A stretch of DNA of 64,000 bases from an uncultured Muribaculum sp. (GCA_910587665.1 CAJUMZ010000001.1:62001-126000), one strand, 5' to 3'. Positions 54,705 through 62,687 are shown, counted from the first letter of the stretch. Notes: generated from the sequence alone by a model not told the origin. Numbers and translations: made by a program.

Positions 54705-55460
54705 TCATAATATTAGTTTTAATAATTCTTCATGAACTTGTCCGTTTGTTCCGATAACTTGGCTTCCCTGAGCCGGGTCAAGAGCATTTCCCTTCCAGTC
54801 AGTCACTTTTCCTCCGGCCTCTTGTATTAAAAGCATTCCTGCCGCATAATCCCACGGATTCAAATATATCTCGAAATATCCACCTTGTCTGCCACACGCT
54901 GTATATGCCAACTCCAATGCGGCAGAGCCAAGCCTTCGGACATCTTGGGAATTTTCATAAACTTTGAGAAACCGAGCAAAGTTATCTCTTGCCAATTCTC
55001 TTTTTGCCGTGCCGATACCAACGATGGTTTCAGAAAGTTTCATGGCGGAGGAAACGTGTATAGGCTTGCCATTCAAGAAACTTCCTTCTCCTTTGACAGC
55101 AGAAAAAAGTTCATCGTGAAACGGGTCATAAATAATGCCCATGACAATCTCTTTCTGACGACAAAGTGCTAACGACACCACACTATGCCGATAGTCGTGC
55201 ATGAGATTGGTTGTGCCGTCTACCGGGTCAAGAATCCAGTAGCAGTCTGCATCCATCAGTTGCAAACCGGTTTCCTCTCCGAGAAACTGTATGTCCGGTT
55301 CGAGTGTATGTAATGCTTCCTTCAAGAAATCCTGAACAGCGACATCCACTTGAGTAACGTAATCGGCAGTTCCTTTTTCCTTTACATGGGATGCCATCTC
55401 CCTATTTGTGATTATCCCCTTAGTCTCTTTGACCAAACTGATGATATGTTGTATATCCAT
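54705..55460 (-). CDS. Inositol monophosphatase-family phosphatase
   Basis: A 251-residue Mg-dependent sugar phosphatase. Metal-binding motifs are FLGEETG (Glu), WILDPVDGTTNLMHDY (the family signature DPxDGTxN) and NPWDYAAGMLLIQEAGG. Substrates in the family include inositol monophosphate, NADP and 3'-phosphoadenosine phosphate. It lies in the cargo operon between the GyrI-like and GNAT genes. Which phosphate it removes is not known. Confidence 0.9.
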   Translation of the reverse strand: MDIQHIISLVKETKGIITNREMASHVKEKGTADYVTQVDVAVQDFLKEALHTLEPDIQFLGEETGLQLMDADCYWILDPVDGTTNLMHDYRHSVVSLALCRQKEIVMGIIYDPFHDELFSAVKGEGSFLNGKPIHVSSAMKLSETIVGIGTAKRELARDNFARFLKVYENSQDVRRLGSAALELAYTACGRQGGYFEIYLNPWDYAAGMLLIQEAGGKVTDWKGNALDPAQGSQVIGTNGQVHEELLKLIL

Positions 55461-55514
55461 GATTTTAGGATTTAATATATTAATTCACTTATGTATTCTG
55501 TCAGTATATGATTG

Positions 55515-56147
55515 TCACATTCTTTTAACAGGGAGTCTTATTACTGTTTTCAATTTTTCCGGAGCACACTTTCTGGGGTCGGAAAGGTATATCTCATGGT
55601 GCAATCTGTCTCCTTTCGAGTCTTTAACATAACCGTTCTGTAACAGATACCGCTCCATGATGGCAATAGTTTCCGGTTCGCTATCATAAGAACCCAAGTG
55701 CATGATTTGCACACACAGCCCTTCGTTTAACGTTAAAAAATAAGCGGAGGAGCAGTCAATTCTTTTCTTCTTGGAAGCGGTGGTGACAGCCCACTCAAAA
55801 TCTTGCTTTGTTATAAAGTCTGGCAACCGAATAACAGAAATCCAATTGAATGACGACTTATTGCTATAATCCACGCCATCCATGCCATCTTGCCACCAAA
55901 AGCCCTCCAAAGGAGGAACGACATATTCAAAGAAACCGTTGATTTTATAGCCCGTCTTATAACTCATTCTTAGAGTATAAGCCACCGCATACAGGATACT
56001 GATAGCCTGTTGATATGCTCCACCTTTTTCGTTGGGGTTGCCTTTTCCACTAACAGCAATATAGTTAGCTGCGGGGACATCAACAATCGCAGGTTTGTTT
56101 TTGGGCATATAATATTCCTTGCATTCTTTTTTGAAATCAAAAGCCAT
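55515..56147 (-). CDS. GyrI-like small-molecule-binding domain protein
   Basis: A 210-residue protein with a GyrI-like fold: VDVPAANYIAVSGKGNPNEKGGAY, YAVAYTLRMSYKTG, then PPLEGFWW and VQIMHLGSYDSEPETIAIMERY. GyrI/SbmC relatives bind hydrophobic or cationic small molecules and can protect gyrase or remove alkylating compounds. The last part (RLHHEIYLSDPRKC) is typical of the family. It lies 27 bp after the VOC gene and 54 bp before the IMPase gene. Confidence 0.85.
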   Translation of the reverse strand: MAFDFKKECKEYYMPKNKPAIVDVPAANYIAVSGKGNPNEKGGAYQQAISILYAVAYTLRMSYKTGYKINGFFEYVVPPLEGFWWQDGMDGVDYSNKSSFNWISVIRLPDFITKQDFEWAVTTASKKKRIDCSSAYFLTLNEGLCVQIMHLGSYDSEPETIAIMERYLLQNGYVKDSKGDRLHHEIYLSDPRKCAPEKLKTVIRLPVKRM

Positions 56148-56174
56148 TTGTTTTTTCCTAAATTTTATTGAGAT

Positions 56175-56675
56175 TTATCGTTTACTACAAGTGTCGCCGT
56201 AATTCAATAGTTTTAGCAGGTCGTCAACAGAAACATCCATTCTTTTGGAAACTTCTTCCAAAGTCATTCCATCAGAGATGAATCTCTCTATGACCATTTT
56301 CATTTCCTCGCCGACTTCTATGAGATGCCCATCCAAATCATAAAAGCGGATTACCCGTTGTCCCCAATCATGCTCAACGACATTGCCTAAAAAATTGATT
56401 GAGGGATAATCATTCAATTTTTGCAGAAAGCCGTCAAAATCATGTTCCTCAAAGACGATTTCAATATTGTTGGGCTTTTTATAGACTTGCTCTTTGGACA
56501 CGCCAATGAGCCAATCGAAATCCTGTTGCAAAGCCAGACCACATGAGAACAGGATATTTCGTCCATAATCCTGACAGACTTCCAGCCCGAATATATTTTC
56601 GTAGAAACTTCGGGCTTTGTTTATATCAGACACGGATAAAACCGTACAACAATACCTCATGGCTTGTGTTTCCAT
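56175..56675 (-). CDS. VOC (glyoxalase/bleomycin-resistance) family protein
   Basis: A 166-residue protein with two beta-alpha-beta-beta-beta units (CCTVLSVSDINKARSFYENIFG and VVEHDWGQRVIRFYDLDGHLIEVGE). This fold serves as metal-dependent lyase or as drug sequestration (bleomycin, fosfomycin). After the fold there is an extra helical tail (GMTLEEVSKRMDVSVDDLLKLL), which looks like a small helix-turn-helix or a dimer module. It overlaps the zinc-ribbon gene by 19 bp. Confidence 0.87.
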   Translation of the reverse strand: METQAMRYCCTVLSVSDINKARSFYENIFGLEVCQDYGRNILFSCGLALQQDFDWLIGVSKEQVYKKPNNIEIVFEEHDFDGFLQKLNDYPSINFLGNVVEHDWGQRVIRFYDLDGHLIEVGEEMKMVIERFISDGMTLEEVSKRMDVSVDDLLKLLNYGDTCSKR

Positions 56676-56938
56676 CGTTTGAGATTGGGATAGAATTGTC
56701 GCATCATCTCTTTAGCCTGTTCTACAGTCATGTTTTGCCCAGATTGCTTGTTTATCTCATCGGTGAATTGGGCGCAGTGATCAATCATCTGTTCCATCGT
56801 CATGTCCTGCATGAATCGGCCATCCATATAACAATAGTTGCAGTAATCTTCATTGCGGCTACCGTCTGCATTCGTTCCCTTATAGTCGTCAGTCAGTGGC
56901 ATACCGCAACTCTGACAGAATTTCATTTCCATATTCAT
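56657..56938 (-). CDS. Zinc-ribbon domain protein, first gene of the cargo operon
   Basis: A 93-residue protein whose N-terminus forms a zinc ribbon (MKFCQSCGMPLTDD, then YCNYCYMDG; four cysteines in two CxxC knuckles), as in the putative zinc-ribbon family PF12674. A helical C-terminus (MTMEQMIDHCAQFTDEINKQ) follows. A SD sequence AAGGAG stands about 12 bases before the start and is masked by a hairpin in the leader. Function is unknown; metal or nucleic-acid binding is likely. Confidence 0.85.
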   Translation of the reverse strand: MNMEMKFCQSCGMPLTDDYKGTNADGSRNEDYCNYCYMDGRFMQDMTMEQMIDHCAQFTDEINKQSGQNMTVEQAKEMMRQFYPNLKRWKHKP

Positions 56939-56946
56939 TCTTTTTT

Positions 56947-57185
56947 CGCTCCTTAGCCCAACAGAGCGGATTATTAAATCAAAAGCGCGGACTACCTATG
57001 TCAATCTAACTTGACGGCCCTGAGAAAGCCTATGATGCAGATATAACAATAGCAGCCCACGCTGTATGCGTGAGAACCACTATGCTATCTCTTGCATCAA
57101 ATTTGAAAGGCTCTCAGGTTTTCAAGTTACAAGATGAGCATAACGCTTCTTTTTTCTTATGTCTTGGGAAGAGTTGCCTCTATCC
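56947..57185 (-). promoter_or_regulatory. Long structured mRNA leader of the cargo operon (candidate attenuator)
   Basis: The roughly 240-base leader carries nested stems at 57019-57118: CCTGAG (57019-57024) with CTCAGG (57113-57118), AGCC (57027-57030) with GGCT (57109-57112), GATGCA (57034-57039) with TGCATC (57093-57098), ATAGCA (57049-57054) with TGCTAT (57083-57088), and CACGC (57058-57062) with GCGTG (57068-57072). A further hairpin, CGCTC (56947-56951) with GAGCG (56964-56968), hides the ribosome-binding site AAGGAG. A tiny ORF lies upstream of the stems. The layout recalls translational attenuators such as the tetQ leader, by inference. Confidence 0.6.
57127..57141 (-). CDS. Four-residue leader ORF (MLIL)
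   Basis: On the minus strand ATG CTC ATC TTG TAA, preceded by AGAAAAAAGAAG, a strong purine-rich ribosome-binding stretch. It ends 9 bases before the nested stems of the leader. It would suit a ribosome-stalling control peptide, but a short ORF like this could arise by chance. Confidence 0.4.
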   Translation of the reverse strand: MLIL

Positions 57186-57190
57186 GAATG

Positions 57191-57198
57191 CAAAATTA
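57191..57198 (-). promoter_or_regulatory. Bacteroidetes-type promoter (TAATTTTG) of the cargo operon
   Basis: On the minus strand TAATTTTG fits TAnnTTTG. It lies 253 bp upstream of the zinc-ribbon start, which implies a very long leader. The upstream MobV gene ends 38 bp away. Confidence 0.6.
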
Positions 57199-57235
57199 GT
57201 TATTTTATTGATGTTTTGCATTATATCGAACGGAT

Positions 57236-58639
57236 TTATAACTTGAATCCTCTACTTTTTCTTGGTTCTTCCGCTGATTGTCGCAAACCTTGCCGAAGTT
57301 TCTCCCATTGCTCTTTGAACCATTCGCTTATCGGTTGCCTGTTTATGGTCAGTACAAGTCTGCTATCATCGGTCGGATTCTTCTCTACCTTGAAGATGTC
57401 GTTTTTGATTTCAAACTTTCTTCTGTGTTCCTCGGAATAAATCTTACCATTGCATTGGATAGCTTCTTTCTTTGTCAAAAGACACTCTATCATATCTTTG
57501 GTAAACCCAATGACAGCGCATAGTTTTTCCATCCTCAACATTTCTCTGAGCATCGGAAACCACTTGAATGCCTTTTCAAGCAGGGTGTTCAGCCGTGATA
57601 TTTCCCTGTCTTTGGCTTCAAGTTCTTGGTTGTGCATTCCTTGAAGATTGCGTATCTGCTTGTCATGTTGCTCTTGCATTTGCTGCATTTGGATTTTGAG
57701 GGTGTCAATACCTTTGTCTCGTTCGGCAATCTCTTGGTGCAAATCTTCATTAGTTCGCTCCAGCTCTTTCAACTTTCCACTTCCGAAAAGAGAACCAACT
57801 CCGCTTGCTATGGCGGTGGCAGCATCAGTGGCTACGCTTTTGAGTTTGTCCGTGCGTATCTCTGATTTTACCTGTTTGAGTTCCTGTTCGGCAAGACTAA
57901 TCTGTTGTTCCTTGTGTCGCTTGGTTTCATCTATGCGTTGCAGTTCGGCTTTCTGCTTTTCAATGATGAAATCATTTCGTTCCAAATGTTCCTTGCCTGT
58001 CTCGGATTTAGATTGCCCACGTTGCATGGAGAGGATGTCAGATGCTAAAGTCTGCATTTCCATCATATCGTCATCGTTGAGCTTTTGGCTCTTTCCCGTG
58101 TCGTGGTTCATCCAGTCGAAAACGATATGTGCATGGTAATTCGGCTTGAACCACTTTTCACCAACTTGAAAACTCTCCTTGTCTTCTGCATCAGGCTGTC
58201 CGCTTAGCCAATGTCCCTCGTCTTTATGCAGGAAAATTTGAAGCGGAGTGATGCCCCAGCGTCTTTGGCATTCATCGCCAATTTTCTTCACGTCTGCCAT
58301 TGTGGTGTCCGCTTTGACGAGCAACACACCCTCACGGATGGGTGAGCATCCTGCCACTTTTATGATTTTTCCGTTCTTTCCTTTGCGCTCACGCTCTTTC
58401 TCCTGCATGGCACGACCTGTCTTTTCCTTTACCATCTGTTTGATGTTGTCGTAGTGTATTTGCAGGTCGGGGCTGCCGAAGTCAGGGTTAATCCACTGCT
58501 CGTTGTCGGCAGAGAGTTCGGACACGATGTAGATTCTGGACTCTCCGATATTACGCATGTATTCGGCAGTCCTTCGGTTATGAGCCTCGCTTGATTTGAT
58601 GTTGCAAGGCTTGATATGTATGCTTGATTTTGTTGCCAT
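57236..58639 (-). CDS. MobV-family relaxase (Pre/Mob)
   Basis: A 467-residue DNA relaxase that nicks oriT and leads the strand into the recipient. The N-terminal relaxase domain (1-200) has IHIKPCNIKSSEAHN and the metal-binding histidines in LHKDEGH and NYHAHIVFDWMN (His138, His169, His171). The MobV type uses histidine or aspartate instead of tyrosine chemistry. The C-terminal half is a coiled coil (about 220-370) and a tail ending RGFKL. An oriT-like palindrome lies 175-221 bp upstream. It is the last gene of the replication/mobilisation module. Confidence 0.92.
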   Translation of the reverse strand: MATKSSIHIKPCNIKSSEAHNRRTAEYMRNIGESRIYIVSELSADNEQWINPDFGSPDLQIHYDNIKQMVKEKTGRAMQEKERERKGKNGKIIKVAGCSPIREGVLLVKADTTMADVKKIGDECQRRWGITPLQIFLHKDEGHWLSGQPDAEDKESFQVGEKWFKPNYHAHIVFDWMNHDTGKSQKLNDDDMMEMQTLASDILSMQRGQSKSETGKEHLERNDFIIEKQKAELQRIDETKRHKEQQISLAEQELKQVKSEIRTDKLKSVATDAATAIASGVGSLFGSGKLKELERTNEDLHQEIAERDKGIDTLKIQMQQMQEQHDKQIRNLQGMHNQELEAKDREISRLNTLLEKAFKWFPMLREMLRMEKLCAVIGFTKDMIECLLTKKEAIQCNGKIYSEEHRRKFEIKNDIFKVEKNPTDDSRLVLTINRQPISEWFKEQWEKLRQGLRQSAEEPRKSRGFKL

Positions 58640-58813
58640 AGCTATTCTGATTTATTGTTTACGATAGATTTCTTTGCTCGCTTCCACAGAGGGGTTCTTA
58701 GGGGTGCAACTCCTGAGCGGAGTTCCCAAAGAGAGGGTCACTCTTTGGTCGGGTTGCATAGGGCTGACAGCCCTTGTCGGGTTCTTAGGGCAGAGCCATA
58801 AGCCCCTCGGGAG

Positions 58814-58860
58814 AGCCCACAACTACGAAAGCGAAGCGTGTAGTTATAGTGGGCTATAAC
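58814..58860. other. Putative oriT (MobV-type palindrome)
   Basis: AGCCCAC (58814-58820) plus AACTAC (58821-58826) pair with GTAGTT (58840-58845) and GTGGGCT (58849-58855). Overlapping this is the perfect palindrome GTTATAG-TGGG-CTATAAC (58843-58860). The core TATAGTG resembles the nick region of MobV plasmids such as pMV158. It overlaps the stop codon of the primase gene and lies upstream of the relaxase gene. Confidence 0.6.
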
Positions 58861-59810
58861 CGAAAGCCTCCCGGTTTCTTCGCCGGCACATTTTGCTTCT
58901 TCTTGACAGGTTGAACCTGCTTCTCCCTTTCTATCTTTTTCTGTAGGTATTCGTTTAAGTCTTTGCATCCGCTGTAGGTCTGCGAAGCGTCACGGATGTA
59001 TAAGTCCCTGCCATATTCCATACGGATTTGTTGGAGTGCTTCCATCCCTGCACGGTCATTGTCAAAGAAACAATGGATGCGCTCGTAGTTCCCCAAAGGA
59101 TAGAGGGCTTTGGAAACATTGGCTACGGAGTTCAGCACCATATAATCTTGTCTGTTTAGTTCGGGATATTTCGGACAACTCTCCATTCTCAAAGTAAGGA
59201 ATGAAAGATAGTCCATAAATCCCTCGAACACATAGCACGTTTCCTTTGCTGTCCCCGATTGCCTGATGTGGGATATATCCTTTGGTGCGATACAGCCTTT
59301 GAAATAGCGGTTGCGGATTTCATATCCGCCCGATACGTTGGGAAAGGCAATGGCGAAATAGCGTTTGCCATGATGGGTGAAATGCGCTTCACTGCATTCT
59401 CTTTTTGCCAGTGCAATGTTTATTCCTCTTTCCTGCAAGTAGGCAAGCAGGGCAGAAGATGAAAGCGGCACAATCTCCAGCTGTTGGAAACTTGGCTCGG
59501 AAGATGATTGCTTGCCAAAAGAAAAGGACACGGGGCGAATGTTGGGTGTCTGTTCTCCGATTCTTTGCAGGAGATATGGCACATGGTCGGAACAATAAAG
59601 TTCCTGTGCCAGTGCGATGATGTTACCACCCTTGCCGAGTGCAAAATCATACCATTGATTGCGCTCGGTATTTACCTTGAACGAGGCTTTCGTTTCTTCC
59701 CTTAGCGGTGACTTATACCACAGGTTTATCCCCTGCTGTTTGACGGGAGAAAAGCCCAAACTATGCAGATAATCTGCTATCTTGATTAGTTTCGCTGTCT
59801 GTATATCCAT
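58854..59810 (-). CDS. Toprim-domain DNA primase of the mobile element
   Basis: A 318-residue protein. The N-terminus is like a DnaG CHC2 domain without the zinc cysteines (INLWYKSPLREETKASFKVN, WYDFALGKGGNIIALAQ). The toprim domain has YVFEGFMDYLSF and HCFFDNDRAGMEAL. It probably primes replication of the element, together with the RepA-like ATPase. The C-terminal tail is Lys-rich and ends GGFRL, nearly the same tail as the relaxase (RGFKL). A repeat array lies upstream. Confidence 0.87.
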   Translation of the reverse strand: MDIQTAKLIKIADYLHSLGFSPVKQQGINLWYKSPLREETKASFKVNTERNQWYDFALGKGGNIIALAQELYCSDHVPYLLQRIGEQTPNIRPVSFSFGKQSSSEPSFQQLEIVPLSSSALLAYLQERGINIALAKRECSEAHFTHHGKRYFAIAFPNVSGGYEIRNRYFKGCIAPKDISHIRQSGTAKETCYVFEGFMDYLSFLTLRMESCPKYPELNRQDYMVLNSVANVSKALYPLGNYERIHCFFDNDRAGMEALQQIRMEYGRDLYIRDASQTYSGCKDLNEYLQKKIEREKQVQPVKKKQNVPAKKPGGFRL

Positions 59811-59858
59811 AAAACGATTGGTTTAATGATAGTTGAATTGGTTTATTTTTCTTTTCGC

Positions 59859-60006
59859 CCGTACCTCTTTATGAAGTACGGTCTATAATCACTTCACTTT
59901 ATTCTCGTATATATAGGGTACGGTAATAAAGCGAAGCGGTTTTGTCACATTCTGCAACCACTTCGCTTTATCCCTAATATATAGACCCTCGGAATAAAGT
60001 GAAGCG
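59859..60006. repeat. Inverted/tandem repeat array, candidate replication origin
   Basis: Four copies of AATAAAGYGAAGYG-type repeats occur in alternating orientation: 59890-59903, 59925-59938, 59959-59972 and 59993-60006. They form two imperfect palindromes, each with a TATATAG centre, spaced 68-69 bp. A separate CCGTAC/GTACGG hairpin stands at 59859-59881. The array sits between the primase and RepA-like genes, as expected of an iteron origin or a shared operator. Confidence 0.7.
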
Positions 60007-60021
60007 ATTGCAAAGTGTGGG

Positions 60022-61098
60022 CTAATAGTGGAAGTCGGGCATGAACGTGTACTTTCTGCCGTTTTCCTGCACTATCATCCGTTTGTTCCGGAGCATGGTG
60101 ATGAGGGATACCGCCTTTTTATGATTCAGCTTTACACCCACTGACACATAAGTCTTGATTAAGGTGTCTTCCAATTCCTTGTAGCCGTATTCCTCTTTCA
60201 GCCCGAAAACGGCTTCCAGTGCGATTCGGTGCTGCTGTTCGGTGATATGCCTGTAAGGGTCGAACTTTTCTTCTTCCGGTCTTCCCGGTTTCTTGGCTTC
60301 GGGCTTGTAACCCTCCATCAGTTCAGGCAGGGCATTGTCATTGATGCGGAATGAAAAAGGCTCGAAGTCCATTGCCCGTATGTGCATGGCTGAAACATTG
60401 CTTATATCCCCGTTGCCCTTGTCCTTTTCCACAAGGAGGACGGTTTCAGCCTTGTTGTTCAGTTCCGTGCCGATATGCCCCCTTGCGTTCTCATCGCCCT
60501 TGTTTTGATGGAGTATCGTGTGGATATGTATTTGCCTGTCGTCTGTCCACTGCATCAGCTTGGATATGATGCGTGTCGATTCACCGGGACTGTTGATGTC
60601 ATATACCATGTCACGGATGCCGTCTATGATTACAAGGGCTATGTCAGGCGTATTGTAGATAGCCTGTTCGACAATCCTGATACGTTGTTCGGGCGTGTAT
60701 TTCCTTAAAGCGAGAAATTCAAGATTCTCATTGTCCCTGTCATCGGGAAGTCCTGCCATCCGCAAAATACGTTTCATTACTTTCAGACAATGATAAGGGC
60801 TTTGTTCCGTATCCACATAAAGGATTTTCCGTTTGTCTTCCGGAAGTTCCGCCACATATCGCAATGCCGTGCCGTTCTTCAATGCGGCGGCTACGATAGC
60901 CGACACATTGAAAGTCTTTTTACTTTTGGCTTTTCCGATGGATGCGCTGAAATTCCCCAATGTCCCTATGACGGAACCATGCACTTTAAGAATCTCAGGT
61001 GCTTTCTCATAACATTTCGACAGGCTCAAACGTGAGGCTTGCCAAAGGATTACCGCTTCTTCTGTCGATATTTCCTTTATATCTTTCATATAATCCAT
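60022..61098 (-). CDS. RepA-like AAA ATPase/helicase of the mobile element
   Basis: A 358-residue RecA-fold ATPase like hexameric helicases of mobilizable plasmids. Walker A is unusual, SIGKAKSKKTF (residues 53-63), and the Walker B-like segment is ALVIIDGIRDM. Later ILHQNKGDENARGHIGTEL resembles the RepA/DnaB motif H3. The C-terminus is a winged-helix-like region (GYKELEDTLIKTYVSVGVKL). It unwinds DNA for replication or transfer of the element; it starts 14 bp after the DUF3853 gene. Confidence 0.83.
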   Translation of the reverse strand: MDYMKDIKEISTEEAVILWQASRLSLSKCYEKAPEILKVHGSVIGTLGNFSASIGKAKSKKTFNVSAIVAAALKNGTALRYVAELPEDKRKILYVDTEQSPYHCLKVMKRILRMAGLPDDRDNENLEFLALRKYTPEQRIRIVEQAIYNTPDIALVIIDGIRDMVYDINSPGESTRIISKLMQWTDDRQIHIHTILHQNKGDENARGHIGTELNNKAETVLLVEKDKGNGDISNVSAMHIRAMDFEPFSFRINDNALPELMEGYKPEAKKPGRPEEEKFDPYRHITEQQHRIALEAVFGLKEEYGYKELEDTLIKTYVSVGVKLNHKKAVSLITMLRNKRMIVQENGRKYTFMPDFHY

Positions 61099-61112
61099 AA
61101 GTACACCTCCCG

Positions 61113-61421
61113 TTATTTTCGTCCTCCGGTTTTCTTTCCAGCCAGTTCAAGGGCAAGTTCCGCATCCACGATAATCTTGCGCCCTATTTGTGTAATGGCT
61201 TTGTCTATCTTTCCGCTTTTCTTTATACGGTTGGCGGTGGGCAGACTGCACCCGAATAATTTGGCAATGCCAAGTATTCCGTACACATATTTTCTTTCTG
61301 TGTCCGTGACGGGCTGCGGCTGCGCTTCCGTTTGGTTGGAAGCGTGCTTGCTTAGAAATATGAACTCTTCGCCTGTCATCTGCCAGACGGGTTTTAATAA
61401 TAACTCTTGAAGATTTGTCAT
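61113..61421 (-). CDS. DUF3853 helix-turn-helix protein
   Basis: A 102-residue protein of the DUF3853 type: LLLKPVWQMTGEEFIFLSKH, then a Gln/Pro-rich linker and a DNA-binding C-terminus (YGILGIAKLFGCSLPTANRIKKSG). Such proteins are found next to repA-like genes in Bacteroides mobile elements and may act as excisionase or transcription factor. It is the first gene of the replication/mobilisation operon. CATCGTTC and GAACGATG surround its leader. Confidence 0.85.
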   Translation of the reverse strand: MTNLQELLLKPVWQMTGEEFIFLSKHASNQTEAQPQPVTDTERKYVYGILGIAKLFGCSLPTANRIKKSGKIDKAITQIGRKIIVDAELALELAGKKTGGRK

Positions 61422-61490
61422 CGTTCAATCTATTTAGCCGTTAAACAATCAGCCCTGCGCACTGGCTGTTATTTCTGTTCTCGAACGATG

Positions 61491-61498
61491 CAAAATTA
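61491..61498 (-). promoter_or_regulatory. Bacteroidetes-type promoter (TAATTTTG) of the DUF3853-repA-primase-mob operon
   Basis: On the minus strand TAATTTTG fits TAnnTTTG, 69 bp upstream of the DUF3853 ATG. CATCGTTC right after the box and GAACGATG at the start codon form an 8-bp inverted repeat. Confidence 0.6.
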
Positions 61499-61647
61499 GG
61501 TATGGCTGTAAGTGGTAAGGATGTGGATGATATAAATGGGATATTGCGCTATTTCATTAAATATCAGATAATAAAAATACAACTCAAAAATTAATTTGAG
61601 TGGTAAAAGTGGTAATTTCGTAGAATGTCAGGTTATATCACGAATTA

Positions 61648-62682
61648 TCAGAATATGCTTTCCATTTCTTTGGCGAATCTTTGGTTGCTGTCACTCGGAA
61701 AATCGGAAACAGGTTCTTTGTATTTCGACCTGTAATAGCTCTCGTCAATATCCAACAATTTTAATATTTGGCTTCTCCATTCATCCCTGTATTGCTTGGA
61801 TAGTTTCTCGCTCATCAGGAATATCAGATAACACACCCGTATCTTTTCCCTTGCCTTGATTTTTAGTTTGTTTTTGCAGGGGTACAGGTTTATATTGGCA
61901 TAGAAGTCCGCTATGGTAATGGCTTCGAACTGCTCCCCGACACAGGTTTCATGAATGGGTGAAAGCGACTTCATGTCAAAATATTCATGCTGCCCCTCCG
62001 GTCTATTCTGTACTTCTTCTTGCTCATTTTGCTTGACAGGTTTTTCCGGTTGTTTTTCTTCCACATCATCAGGAAGGTACTTTTTCAGAATTTCCATAAA
62101 AAGAAGGCTTAGGCGGTAAACATTACCTGAAAGGTTCTCTATATATTGAAAAGCCTCTTTCCTGTCTTGCTTTTGCAATTCATAGAGTTTATCCAGTTCC
62201 TTCTTTTCCTTGTCGTATTCAGCCTTGCAGCGTTCATATTCCTTTTCTGCCTGTATTTCTTCTTCGTCCGTATGCTCCCGAAAACCAATGAAATCATATC
62301 TGTGGTATGCGTCATTCAAAGGCTCGTGCAACTTGGTGGTAATCTCCAACTGGTCTTTAATTGCAGAATTATGCCTGTCTGCGTAGTGAAAACATACACG
62401 CTTTATGATGTCATCATTCAGCGGTTTTGTTTCATAAGCCCGTATATTCTTTTCTATTTCGATTTTCAGACTATTGAGAATCAATGTGTATTGTTCTTTA
62501 TGCTTGTCAAGTACCAGTTCAAGGATAGCGGATTCAAAAGCCTTTGTATCATTGTGCTGCCTGTAAAAAACGGTGATGAATTTCTGCTTGTCAAAAGAAA
62601 AAGCATAATTGGTTACCCAATCATTATATATTCTGTTGAGTTCTCCGTATAGGGGAATCAGTTTGTTTATTTCTACAGCCAT
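61648..62682 (-). CDS. Coiled-coil protein of unknown function
   Basis: A 344-residue soluble protein. The N-terminal half is helical; residues 140-190 (EIQAEKEYERCKAEYDKEKK) look like a coiled coil. A Gln/Glu/Pro-rich linker (EEKQPEKPVKQNEQEEVQ) leads to a C-terminal helical domain (FYANINLYPCKNKLKIKAREKI). I recognise no family. The ATG at 62682 is preferred over a TTG at 62691; the DUF1016 gene ends 5 bp upstream. It is co-transcribed with DUF1016 and may work with it. Confidence 0.7.
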   Translation of the reverse strand: MAVEINKLIPLYGELNRIYNDWVTNYAFSFDKQKFITVFYRQHNDTKAFESAILELVLDKHKEQYTLILNSLKIEIEKNIRAYETKPLNDDIIKRVCFHYADRHNSAIKDQLEITTKLHEPLNDAYHRYDFIGFREHTDEEEIQAEKEYERCKAEYDKEKKELDKLYELQKQDRKEAFQYIENLSGNVYRLSLLFMEILKKYLPDDVEEKQPEKPVKQNEQEEVQNRPEGQHEYFDMKSLSPIHETCVGEQFEAITIADFYANINLYPCKNKLKIKAREKIRVCYLIFLMSEKLSKQYRDEWRSQILKLLDIDESYYRSKYKEPVSDFPSDSNQRFAKEMESIF

Positions 62683-62687
62683 AGACC

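Noticed and set aside
57019..57118. Nested stems as an integron attC site
   Set aside because: The GTTRRRY and RYYYAAC consensus ends are not present and no integron integrase is visible.
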